Shown here: in pieces, positions 23,746 to 34,019 of the stretch
How positions within the stretch are numbered: the first letter of the stretch is position 1
Layout: every line of letters begins with the position of its first letter
DNA from: Chara braunii
Taxonomy: Eukaryota > Streptophyta > Charophyceae > Charales > Characeae
Assembly: GCA_003427395.1 (NCBI GenBank)
Contig: BFEA01000142.1
Coordinates: forward strand, 2,041,681-2,095,177
DNA: 53,497 nt
Direction: 5' to 3'
The notes under the pieces: generated by a model
Told to the model about the DNA's origin: nothing
The model's database searches: none
Seen by the model: only the letters and a program-made list of their open reading frames with translations
Made by a program: the position numbers and the translations under genes

Positions 23746-24025
23746 AAAAATAATCTCCCTCATAAGATTATGGTCGACAAAAAAATGATATCCATCTGCA
23801 AGCCGTCAGCGCCGCTTGCACAATGTAAATCTTACTATCATCGACATTGTCATCGTTATCAACCATAACAACAAGAATTTTAAAAATTTGATGTTTTTCA
23901 AAATAAGTCTTTGCTGTGATGTTTTCCTAAATGTGACATACATAGAAGCATATGACTGCTATGATCGTTAGGTTAAAGCACACAGTCATTATCGCTACTT
24001 CACAAAGTATTTTCTCATTACCATA

Positions 24026-24063
<38 letters not shown>

Positions 24064-25324
24064 TAATAATAAATTATCATTACAAATCACGACTAATACG
24101 TTGGAGGCATCACCTTTAAATTAGCAGATGGAACCGCCTTCTACCATCAATTGGATTCAATCTCTTCCTGACTCCCCCCAAAGAAAAAACGAAACTTTCA
24201 TCATAATCAGTATAGATCTAGGTTAGGGAATTAGAGGTGTCATATATTCTATGTAGGATCCACCCACTTCCGCAATAAGGGGGGGGGGGGGGGAAGGAAG
24301 AAGAGGAAGAAGAAAAGGATCACCCACTTCCACTGCTTAAACTTTTGCGTTAATGTTATGTGGAGCAAAAAAAAAACAATGAATGTACCATAAAATTGTC
24401 ATGCATTTTTGAACAAGTTTTTTTTCCTAACAAAACATTTCGAAACGAGTTGTGTTGTATGCGGATTAATTTTCAATTTGTTTATAATAAAAAGAAATCA
24501 TCTTTTGTGAGGTATTGTCCAAAAGTTGCCCTAATAATACATTCTTCGGTTTTCAACACTAATTATAATAACATTAAAACTCTAAATCTCGTTAACCCCC
24601 TCCCAAATCACATTTTGTTGCTCCCATGGCAGACATATCAAAATTAATAAACATAATGACTTTAGTTTTAAGGGCTCAAATTTAGCCACCGATTTGGAAG
24701 GCGTGTTGTCACGAGCGAGGGTCATCATTTGTGATTTGCAAAACTATCCTCAACTGGCTGCCTTATTTGTTAAAACAAACCCAACAGATGCACACAACTA
24801 ACAGTGATCAATTTTATGTGTTCGGTCAAACCTTTTCGTTCAAGCAAACGAAGTAGAAATTATGTGCTTCATTTTCAGTATCGTTAAGACATTTACAATC
24901 ACGCAAACTGTAAAAATTATGTACCTTTCCAGTATTATTCACATTCACACAATAACTCTAAAAGAAAAACTTACGTACGTAATTTCCTTTCCTTAAAAAC
25001 TAGGAGTGTGTATGCAAACTTTCACTTTCATGCTCTAAAAAATTTGAATGGTCAGCAAGTTGCAACAACCTACCTACCATATGTGAACCCTCATTTTTAC
25101 CTCTCCTTCCTCTCACCTCTTCACCCGATGAAAAACCTAACCTTGTCACCACCATTTTCCAAACACAACGCACCTCAGTTAAACTGCACTTTATCAAAAA
25201 GATAGCTTGTGTACATTTCCTGTTATAAGTGTGTGTCATGTCCGAGGGTAGACGGTAGTAACAATAGTAACCACTTGCATTACCATGTCTCTGTACGCAA
25301 TAATCTATCTAGGCAATATAACTC
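23746..25324. other. AT-rich unassigned stretch with an AAT microsatellite
   Basis: Contains an (AAT)n run at about 24026-24072 and a 14-16 base G tract near 24280. A Lys/Asn-rich 95-codon frame at 24360-24647 (plus) has no recognisable domain. Nothing else stands out. Confidence 0.5.
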
Positions 25325-25816
25325 TTAAACCACCAGTCCTGCCGACATTAAAGCGCCGAATCACCACGACAGTCATTTCACTGCCTAAGACTTTTTTTAA
25401 TATATTTTTCCTTAAAAGATCACGACGTGATCTACTGGGACAATAATTTTTTTTTTTTTTTGGAATTGGTTGGTCGTGAAAACTTATGGAATTAAGGGTA
25501 CTTTTCCGTTGGCCGAAAGCTGGCGGCGTGGCAAAAACGAACAATGCGCCAATTCGGTACGACGATAATTTCATTATCTTAACAATTGTTTTTTTTTATA
25601 TATATTTTTCCTGGAACGATCACGATCTAATCTACCGGATCCCAAAATTTCAGATTTATTTGTAGATTATTCATAGCGTAAAAAATCGCCAAAGTTGGTG
25701 CTTGGAAAATGGGTGACTGGACTCGCTGGTTGCCTGTCGATCGGCAGCCCCCGCCAAATGCGGCGCTAACTCACCGGAATGCTCATTTTCGGTCGGCGGG
25801 GGGACTGGTGGTTTAA
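25325..25816. mobile_element. MITE-like element with TTAA ends, copy 2
   Basis: TTAA lies at 25325-25328 and 25813-25816. The terminal inverted repeats are clean: ACCACCAGTCC on the left, the same on the right read on the minus strand, each followed by a GCCGAC box. The interior has two degenerate ~200 bp units (GATCACGACGTGATCTACTG near 25420 and GATCACGATCTAATCTACCG near 25618; TTTTCCGTTGGCC near 25503) homologous to those of 5508-6080. It has no coding capacity. Confidence 0.8.
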
Positions 25817-26504
25817 CATGAGCATAAAACATTCCAATAATTGATACATAGCACATAAATCGAGACGAGTGTCAAAAAGTCTTTGAAAGCAAATAATTGC
25901 AAACAGGCTGCAATGATATCCTAGTTACTTAAGCGAGATCCAATGTTTGAAAGCAAAACAGAGAGCAAGAATCAACAGTGTAGCTACATGAAATGCTAAA
26001 CTAGACACCCATATAAGTAAGCATTGATAAACAAAATAAAGTATGTTGCATGATGGAAGTGGCAATAACTCGATAGCATTACCGCCCCTTGAGTTCCAAA
26101 AAAACGAGCTTAATTTTCGGCTACCAAAAGTTGTGTACAGGATAAAACAAATTACAAAAAACAAAAAAGAAGCATAAAGGAGCTATCTTGTTGCCCATCA
26201 GTCTGCGACAAAGCAAGGAAAGCGAAACCATGAAAAAAAAAAAAGACGACAGAACAACAACTACCTCGTAGCCCCTAAAACAAAAAGAAAACGAAGGGAA
26301 TGCCATATGGTACTCACCCTTCGTGGCTCCTCCCATAGATCGACAGCGCGGAGATTGACTATCCCAAGAGACGCAATCATCGGTCTCTATTATCCCACAG
26401 TTTCTCATTAACTGCAAGCCATATCTCGTAGTGCAAAACCGTGTGATTAGCTCGACGGGGGCCAATAACTTTATGACGTTGCAAACGCCAACATCTCTCT
26501 CTCA

Positions 26505-26553
<49 letters not shown>

Positions 26554-27132
26554 GAAACAAGACTATCCACACGAATCATATGCGCATGTTGGCACACCTG
26601 TAGAAGCCAATAGCCCAATAGTTGGTGGATGTCCCACAAAAATCTTCCACGATCGTGTCAATAAAAGTTCTGACGCCAATTCAATCACATGTGCACAGAT
26701 GTACGCATATAAAGAATTGTACAATCGTCGTTATGAAGTACTGATGAAAGGACACTGAAAAGCGATTTTAGGTCTTACTTTTACAAAGAGGAACTGCATT
26801 TGCATAACGGGGGGGAGTTTTGAATTGAGAAAAAAACTTTCTGTTGCACGGGCCTAAGTTTAGGAAAACAAACTTGGACCAAAAAGTTTCTTCGTCCACA
26901 AAGAGTCCTATGCAATTTTGTGCGGGCCTAACCGAAGTCGGTAATGCTAACCTGATACTGGGTTCCACGAGCGTGCATTTTTCATTTCTATCCACAAATT
27001 TTAAAGATCGACGGGGGAAAACTATAAAACGCCTTTAAATAAAACCCGACCCAGGAAAAAACCCCATGGGTTGGGCCTCCCAACGGTCAAACCGGCTAAT
27101 GGTGTGGAGACCCTTCTCCATCCTTCCCTGGT

Positions 27133-27194
<62 letters not shown>

Positions 27195-27201
27195 TGTGTG
27201 T

Positions 27202-27242
<41 letters not shown>

Positions 27243-28242
27243 TATGTGTATGTGTATGTGTACGCTCACGCGTGAGGGGGAAGGACGGAGGCATATTGCA
27301 TGAACTCAAAAGTCTCAAATTGGGCCCTAGTCGCGCTGCTTGCCATCTGCCAAGTTTGACGTGTAGGTGCATGGTTGCACTTACTCGCCAAGTTTCGTCC
27401 TCATAAAAATTGTTGGAATGTTGGCAAAGGTTTTTCTCTCACTTGCAACGGAATGTCACTTGTGACTTTGTAGGGACGCCCTTATGGCACATCCACAAAG
27501 ACACTACCTGGTGAGCTTGCAGCTAGCAGCCAGAGATCCACCTCACAATTTTTGTAATTTTGTGGAAAATTGTGGTGAACAAGCATAACCACACCTCCTA
27601 CCCAACACGATTTTTTATTTTCCACTCACCACTCATCCAACACGGACTCTAATGGGTATCGAGTATTGCAACTATGTCTTTTATGTGTTTTCCAATCTCT
27701 CCTTCACACAACTAACACGAAGGACCTTTTTCATAAAAACTCTGATTTGGACAAGTACGTATATCATCTATTGTATACCGTCGTTTGGACTAGCGCCTTA
27801 GTGAAAAAAAAACTCATTTGGAATCATAAAGTAAATCGTAAATTTTTGTGGGTTTTTGGTAGGCAGCTTATAGGATTTATGAAATTGACCAAGCGGTAAA
27901 TTTATTCCCACTACCTTGTGAAATGAATTTCCCTTATGAATTTTTAATGTGGCAATAGGAAAACAAAATGAGTTTTTGAAAAAAAACTTTTACTTGCGAT
28001 ACGAGCGCATTGAGGATTTTTTTTCCCCCCCCTCTCCCCTTACTTTTGGGGATGGCGGCTTGCCACATCACTCGGGAGCAATAATAGACCGAATCAGATA
28101 GAAAAGCTTATTAGTCAAAGGCTAGGAAATTCATGTTTTTTGTTAGTGGAACGATAAATAAGTTTGCAAATTCGTGTATTTTTTAAAGTTGAAATACTCA
28201 TTAAATTTATAGGCGACCATTAAAATTTTTAATAAAGGTATA
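25817..28242. other. unassigned stretch with two compound microsatellites
   Basis: Compound repeats lie at 26496-26550 ((CT)n then (CA)n) and 27132-27234 ((CT)n then (GT)n, then GC-alternating). At 26330-26465 the minus strand reads CGIIETDDCVSWDSQSPRC and meets a GTGAGT donor-like site, which could be an eroded exon but is unsupported elsewhere. The rest is AT-rich and featureless. Confidence 0.4.
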
Positions 28243-28911
28243 CCTTAGTCATTTTTTTAAGTTATAATTTGTGTTCGGTATTCTACCGCCAAAAATATGT
28301 TTTGAGATTTTAGATTTTACTTAGTCGAATTTCAAAGTTATATCGGCACGTGCAGTTTAAATTTCATTATTTAAATCGCACTTCTATTTTTCTTAATTTC
28401 CCTTCATCATATTTTGAAGTTATATTTACATTCCTATTTGAGATTCTTTTATCGAAAATACATTTTGAGATTTTATGATTTTTCTTAATCATATTTTGAG
28501 GTTACACTTGCACTTGCATTTGACATTTCATTACTAAAAACGCACTTCAAGATTTCATAATTTTGCTTAATCGTATTTTGAAGTTATACGTCCTCGTGTA
28601 TTAAGGATATCATTACTGAAAATGCATTTCGTGATTTTACTCAGTTATATTTAGAATTGTACATTTGCGCATGTATTCAAAATTTCGTTACAAAAAATAG
28701 ACTTTGGGATCTTTGGATCTTACTTAGTTATATTTTGAAGGTATATCTCTACATTCGTCAAGGATATCATTGTTGAAAATGCACTTTGGGATTTCGGGAT
28801 TTACTTAGTCACATTTTATAGTTATATCAGTACATGCATTCGAGACTATTGAAAACATACTACGAATTTCGTGATTTTACATAGTCGTATTTCAAATTTA
28901 TATTCGCACGT
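28243..28911. repeat. degenerate tandem array, ~82 bp period
   Basis: Eight to nine diverged units, several exactly 82 bp long. The unit runs TTTTGAGATTTTATGATTTT, CTTAGTCATATTTTGAAGTT, ATATTTGCACATGCATT, GAGATTTCATTACTGAAAAT and GCAC. The array stops mid-unit at 28911, where the LTR-like repeat begins. Confidence 0.85.
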
Positions 28912-29890
28912 TGTCGAGCGCATCGGTCCGGCACCGCACGTGGCAGTGCAGGACCCTCTCGGCCACGTCACGCAGGAGTTGGACCAACCTCGTTACGAAC
29001 ACACAAATGAAGCTTTCTTAGGCCGCTCCGACCGAGTGCGCCAGCCATACCTCTCGCGAGCCCCTACGACAGGATAGGGCCTACGCGAGGTACAACTTAC
29101 CTCCACCTTACGGGAGCTGTCACCTCCCTTCGGTGGGCGTATCCCCGCCGAGCTACCAGTCCACAGTACGAAAGTTAATCAGTTGCAATCGCAGAGGTGG
29201 ACCAGCCGATGGCGTTTCCCGTTCGCTATAGCATAGGGGGTACGCGCGGTAATACGCCTATCAGACCCGCACGCGAACCGACATCTTGGGGGGCTGAAGT
29301 CCCAAGCGCGGCTCCACGTCGGTCGACTAGGACGCATCCCACACACCAAGCGCACACCACTCTATAAAAATAAAAACACATATACCTACACGCGTACATA
29401 TACGATACGACAGAGGACAAACAACGCAACAATACTCCTAGTCCCTTAGTAGTCAACCCATAACTCTCCGATGCAGAAATCGGATAGGCGTCGCACGCAA
29501 GACTTAGTATAAAACCGCGCAGACGCAGGCCTAACTCATATCGACTCACAATGCAAGCGTACGCAAGCGGTCGCAATGATGGCGTACTATGTAGTACCCA
29601 TACTTGTGCGATCCTCGTTAATCTCGAGGGCCGCGTTCGACATTCAAGTGTCGGCTGACACGCACCTTGAGGGTTAATCTCTCGACGCTGGACAACCACC
29701 AAGCGTGGTTGAAGATCACAAACCCTCTTCTGCACTCTGTGCAGAGTGGGTGGTACACAAGTCCATACTTGTGGTGGCAGTCGTTTCTTACTGCCCTGGA
29801 GATGAGCCCCACTCCGGGCCTCGGCGGAAGTCAAGGGGTTTGACTTTGATGGCTGCCACGGACTATAACTTTCAACTATAAAAATTAACA
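28912..29890 (+). repeat. LTR-like head of copy A
   Basis: Homologous over its whole length to 50773-51695. Shared strings include CATACCTCTCGCGAGCCCCT, ACCTTACGGGAGCTGTCACC, GCGTATCCCCGCCGAGCTAC, ATGGCGTACTATGTAGTA, AAGTGTCGGCTGACACGC and GGTTAATCTCTCGACRC. It starts with TG, as LTRs do, abruptly after a truncated 82 bp unit. The 221-codon minus frame across 29226-29891 is not conserved in the other copy and is rejected as a gene. Confidence 0.85.
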
Positions 29891-30324
29891 AGCAAAATCA
29901 ATCAGTAATTAAATAAGCATCCCAATACTCATATCTCAAATCAAGATATCGAGATAAACGAACAAAAGGACGGGGGAATATAAACCCATCAGGTTTGCAG
30001 ATCGTGCGACACATGGTTGTCATTCTCACTGCCTCCAAAGTATGGCTCATGTACCAAGCTCCAAAATACTAACCTGCATAAAACACAGGCACACACAATA
30101 ACCACATTGCCATACACCAATGTGGTCAACTTTACTGTTCCCTGTAACTCACACCACGCCTCACACACTCAAGCCCGAGTCATAGTCCAGTTTCTCATAA
30201 ATCTCATAAGTCCTTTATAATGGTCATTAAAAAAAGTCCAGTTAAAGTCGTCAAAGAAACATATCAAGTCTCATGGCTAAGGCAATCAAGTTGAGGTAGA
30301 GGTATAAGGAAAGTTATGTCGTGA
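29891..30324. other. spacer of element copy A
   Basis: AT- and CA-rich with no long frame. Only its end (TGGTCATTAAAAAAAGTCC near 30220) aligns with copy B (near 52910). Confidence 0.5.
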
Positions 30325-30392
30325 GCCGACAAGTCGGCGATCAACCAACCGACCTGTTATCAATGATAACAGAAGATGATCCTCGTAGGATC
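30325..30392 (+). other. three consecutive small hairpins
   Basis: GCCGAC-AA-GTCGGC (30325-30338), CTGTTATC-AAT-GATAACAG (30354-30372) and GATCCT-CGT-AGGATC (30378-30392) are perfect inverted repeats in a row. In copy B the last two recur at 53039-53077 with the same stems but different loops (TGT, AAT). Stem conservation with loop change suggests a structured RNA region of the element. Confidence 0.7.
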
Positions 30393-30639
30393 AAGCTGAA
30401 ACTAGTCAAAGTCCTGAATCGACTGTCCAAGAAGGCCTATACCATGAAACAGGTCAATACCGAAGCTAAATCATCAGCATATGGGGGATGAACCTCCATA
30501 GCACATTCCCACTCAAGCTATATGCCAACCAGGTTTAAGCCTACCCCTAAGCCAGTGCCCAAAGCAAAGGTAGGCTAATGGCAGAATCTCCTCTATCCAG
30601 GGTGGATTGCCAGAATCGCCACCTGTCAAAATATAATCT

Positions 30640-30960
30640 AACTCCTCTAAATCAAGAAAATTTCGGCAGTGTTTCCCGTAGGAAAAATGTCTTTTCGGAA
30701 TTTATATCAGCCCGAATATGAAAACAGAAATAGTCTTTGAGTTTCCAAAGTCCTATTTTGTCTAACTCCCTGAATTAGCAAAAATTTGGGCAGCATTCCC
30801 TTTAGAAAAAGAGACTCTCCATATTTTTACTAAGTCATATATGAACTTTAGACAAGCTGAACTTTGAAAGTCAAAATTTGACTAACTCCTTGGATTTGTA
30901 GAAATTTCGGCAGCGCTTCCCGCAGGGAAAGTAGCTTACCAAAATTTATACAGAGCCAAG
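30640..30960 (+). repeat. three tandem units with TTTCGGCAGC..TTCCC core
   Basis: Units at about 30645, 30767 and 30880 share CTAACTCCT.., a GAAATTTCGGCAGCGYTTCCC-like core, GAAAA and a TATTTATAC..AGYC end. Two more are at 53308-53497 in copy B. Similar TTCGGCAGC/TTCCC strings occur, from memory, in plant LTR elements, which I cannot check here. Confidence 0.75.
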
Positions 30961-31243
30961 TATAACAACAAGATCCCAGAAAATGCGAGAATGGATCTAA
31001 GTAAAAAAAACTTAGCTCAGAAAATGCAGAAATTGATACTAACTCCTATCGCTCTAGCACGTGGCGAGCCTCTAAAGCAACTACTTGTCAAAATAAAACT
31101 TAGACCAAGTAGTAGCCTCACTCAGTCGCATGCAGGCCAAACCACAAAGGTAAGTATTCTCGTCATCCCAGTCAATTTAACGGACAATAGTTCATAACCT
31201 TTCAATGCTTTAACCCTTTATACCATGTTTACATAAGGCGTAA

Positions 31244-32147
31244 AGTCAGGCCATCCAATCTTATGGAACATGCCTGACTCAGCCATTAAGTATACACGAA
31301 CAGGTTGCACAATTACTTTTCTCTTCCTTTGGGCATATGACTAAGCCATTCATCTTAAAAACAATGCTTAGTCGCCCCAAACTTATTTAATATCCAAGTT
31401 ATATATATCTCTCTGAACTTGGTGTTCAAAAACTGAGCATAGAACTGAGCCATTCATCTTAGAAACAATTCTCAGCCTGCCCAAAGTTACCTTCAATTAT
31501 ACTCTTAGTTATACTCTCTTCAAATTCATGATAAGCTATCGCCAGACCACCCAATCTTATGGGACCCTGTCTGACCAGCCTGTTTTTAAATAGAGAAATC
31601 ATAGAATATAGCCAAATTATAACCTTTTGAGTTCCAGCATGTGCGAGGCACTAGGCCAGACCATCCAATCTTATGGAACATGTCTGGTCCTTTACCAAGT
31701 TCATTCCTCTCTGATCCATCTGTTTGCGGCATTAGTCTAAAGCCATCCAATCTTATGGAACATGCTTTGTCCTCAGCAGAAATTACTCTCTCAAAATAAA
31801 CAAACAAAAGAGTTGAGCCATTCATCTTAGAAACAATGCTCAACCCTTTTTTTTCAGTACAAAAAAAAGACAGAGTACTCTGAGTTAAACTCAGAGACTG
31901 TTCAGAAACCATCCAGAAATAAACGGCGACCAGACCATTCATCTTAGAAACAATGTCTGATCCTCAAAACTCAGGCAATCAATACCCCTCAAAGTAAGTA
32001 GCCAGGCCATTCATCTTAGAAACAATGTCTGGCACAACTAAATAAACACAGCGACCAAGCCATTCGTCTTAGAAACAATGTTTGGCCCTTCAGAAAACAG
32101 AACAAAACACAGCAGTCAGACCATTCATCTTGGAAACAATGTCTAAC
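31244..32147 (+). ncRNA. array of 11 hairpins with conserved loop and co-varying stems
   Basis: Eleven copies of a loop occur in two types: CCATCCAATC..GGAACATG (copies 1, 4, 5, 6) and CATTCATCTTAGAAACAATG (the others). Each is enclosed by complementary arms that differ between copies: AGTCAGGC/GCCTGACT, GACTAAGC/GCTTAGTC, CTGAG/CTCAG, CAGAC/GTCTG, CCAGAC/GTCTGG, AAAGC/GCTTT, GTTGAGC/GCTCAAC, CAGAC/GTCTG, GCCAGGC/GTCTGGC, CCAAGC/GTTTGG, and GTCAGAC/GTCTAAC with one mismatch. The spacing is irregular (about 50-115 bases). Whether it is transcribed or functional is unknown. Confidence 0.7.
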
Positions 32148-32160
32148 CCTATAAGACCCG

Positions 32161-33108
32161 TTCAGACATAAGCAAACTCCCTTCGTCTCAATCTTCCCCC
32201 AGGTGCAATTCCCCTTTTGTTCACAATCTGCCTTCAGGCAATCAACAAAATTGAAACTGAGATTGCACAAGCATTCTTTTACTTTAGTCTGACTTATGTA
32301 CTGAAAGTCAACCCAAAATTAAATACAAGGTTCACACCATACGTTCAGTCAACCATAGAGAGAGGTACAGATAAGGGCTATAACTGGGTTTATAGAGGGA
32401 GTCAGGGAATTACCACTCAGTTCCCTGCCTCCAGGACTCCTCCTGAGTCCCGGCAGAGCTTCCGCAATCAGTGGGGCCAACCTCCCACAGAGCAGAGCCT
32501 GCAAACGGCTGGCCGTAGCCGCCCCCAGCCGCCCCCAACCGGACCTGATAGCTGTGGGCAGGTCTGGCTAGCCCCATGTCCCACCCGGCCAGGTGTGGCC
32601 AGGGGATGAGAGGATGACCCACAGCTGGGTTGGGGGCAGTTCTCGTGAAAAAGAACGGGCCAGTTGTGGGTGTCTTGCCCTTATTTAAAAAAAAACGGGT
32701 AGGTACGGGGGGGTCTAGACCTGGCACGGGTCACCCGTCAAAAGATATGCATATATGCATATAGCCTGATATAGGGGTCTACACCTACACCTATATACAT
32801 GTGTGTAGGGGTACAGGGCCCTATTTTTTCATTCTTCCTCCCACGCCGCATAGTGGCTACAAGCAAAAGGGCGGCAAACTGCGCCGTTGTGAAAAATATT
32901 TGCAAGGCGCAGTGGTGCTCCCAGCCTCCCACGGGCTGCCACTGTCTTCCCCCAAACACAACGGACCTTTATTATGGCTGTTCGTGGCCGGAAACATACC
33001 TTGCATACATTCATTATGAGGGTCCGTTGTGTTCTGTTTGTGGTCGTAAACGCAGATTCCATACATTCATTATCAGGGTTCCTTATGTTGGAGGGAAAAC
33101 GATGGTGC
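32161..33108. other. unassigned stretch with GC-rich and inverted segments
   Basis: Follows the hairpin array. A 130-codon plus frame (32217-32609) ends in a Pro-rich tail and has no domain I recognise. At 32640-32735 the sequence is rich in CGGGT. ACACAACGGACC (about 32957) is inverted as GGTCCGTTGTGT (about 33021). Two diverged direct repeats with CATACATTCATTATSAGGGT lie at 33003-33085. Confidence 0.45.
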
Positions 33109-33235
33109 GCTGCACGTCGCTGCATGTCGCACTTTGCACAGTGTGCAGCACGGGCAATCGTGAGGAGGCAGCGCACGTCGCTACATGTCGCACGTTGCAC
33201 AGTGTGCAGCACGGGCAGTCGTGAGAAGGCACCTG
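33109..33235 (+). repeat. ~64 bp tandem duplication with TGCACAGTGTGCA palindrome
   Basis: Two near-identical units follow each other: CGTCGCTRCATGTCGCAC, then TTGCACAGTGTGCAGCACGG, then GCARTCGTGAGRAGGCA. A shorter third fragment (GGCAGTCGTGAGAA) follows at about 33250. Confidence 0.85.
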
Positions 33236-33438
33236 TTGCTTCTCTTCACTGGCAGTCGTGAGAACGTCGAGAAGGCAGGTGCATTCGCCCTCCCAACCAC
33301 CCCCACCTCTCCTCTTCCTTCTCTACCCTCACCTCGTCCCTGTCCTCGTCCTCGGTTTCCAAAGAAGCTGTGTTGCTGTGTGTGTAGGATGAACAAAATT
33401 GGAATTAATCTTCAGCCGGAACATGAAAATATACACTT

Positions 33439-33459
33439 TTTTTTTTTTTTTTTTTTTTT

Positions 33460-33497
<38 letters not shown>
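33439..33497. repeat. poly(T) next to (GA)n
   Basis: A ~24-base T tract is followed by a GA microsatellite. On the minus strand the T tract could be the poly(A) tail of the SINE-like sequence whose head is near 34018, but this is speculative. Confidence 0.8.
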
Positions 33498-33499
<2 letters not shown>

Positions 33500-33929
33500 C
33501 GGGATCGACAATAGGCCCAGTGGATAGATTCTGAAGAGTTTCAGTATTTTGTGTGCCGCTGTGCAAAAGAATCCAATGGGCTGAAGCCCTCCTTCAACCA
33601 GTGAGTTTCTGGAGGGCGTCATGATCACAGGGGGTCATGTCATCGTCATGATCACCTTTGGCAGTTACTTCTTTTCACTGTTGTCGCAAGCTCTGCCATC
33701 GGGTCATTTGTGATATGATGGCTGGGATGAACTCCACGGTGATTTCGGGGTATGAGGTCTTTATTTCTTTCTCTTTTTTGTGTGCTTTTCTTATGTTTTC
33801 TCTGCCCAAAAGTCGGTAATGAACCTGTCGTGCGGCTGCCACTCAGTGTCGCACTGCATCGGGCATAGCCCTATATCCCACTGCTTATGAGACCACGCGC
33901 CAGCTGACCAGCCCCAACTGATTCAGAGT
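33498..33929. other. possible SINE body, no gene
   Basis: No open frame of note. TGGGCTGAAGCCC at 33568-33580 is a short palindrome. It lies between the T/GA tract and the tRNA-like head on the minus strand. Confidence 0.35.
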
Positions 33930-34018
33930 TACTTCGTTCATCTAATCCCCGTCGGGATCCGAGCTTAGATCTGTTTATCAACCGTTCCATGGGTGTTACC
34001 ATTCAGCCACATAGGCTG
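33930..34018 (-). repeat. tRNA-like SINE head
   Basis: On the minus strand TGGCTGAATGGTAACAC matches an RNA polymerase III A box (D arm). About 45 bases on, GCTCGGATCCCGACGGGG resembles a B box/T arm. The spacing fits a tRNA head, but no full cloverleaf or acceptor stem forms, so a tRNA-derived SINE is likelier than a tRNA gene. Confidence 0.4.
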
Positions 34019-34019
34019 G

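Larger units (their letters stand above)
28912..32160 (+). mobile_element. large non-coding structured element, copy A
   Basis: Copy A of a family seen again at 50773 to the window end, same orientation. Order: a ~1 kb LTR-like head starting TGTCGAGCG (28912-29890), a spacer, a hairpin trio (30325-30392), three tandem units with a TTTCGGCAGC..TTCCC core (30640-30960), then 11 hairpins (31244-32147). No protein domain appears in any frame. It resembles a large non-autonomous LTR-retrotransposon derivative, but I found no matching second LTR, primer-binding site or polypurine tract. The 3' limit is unknown. Confidence 0.6.

Noticed and set aside
29226-29891. 221-codon minus-strand frame in the LTR-like head
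   Set aside because: Not kept open in the homologous head of copy B; no domain.
31244-32147. CRISPR array
   Set aside because: Irregular spacing, co-varying arms and a clearly eukaryotic context.
32217-32609. 130-codon frame as a gag gene of element copy A
   Set aside because: No capsid, zinc-knuckle or other domain; the Pro-rich end follows local GC-rich sequence.
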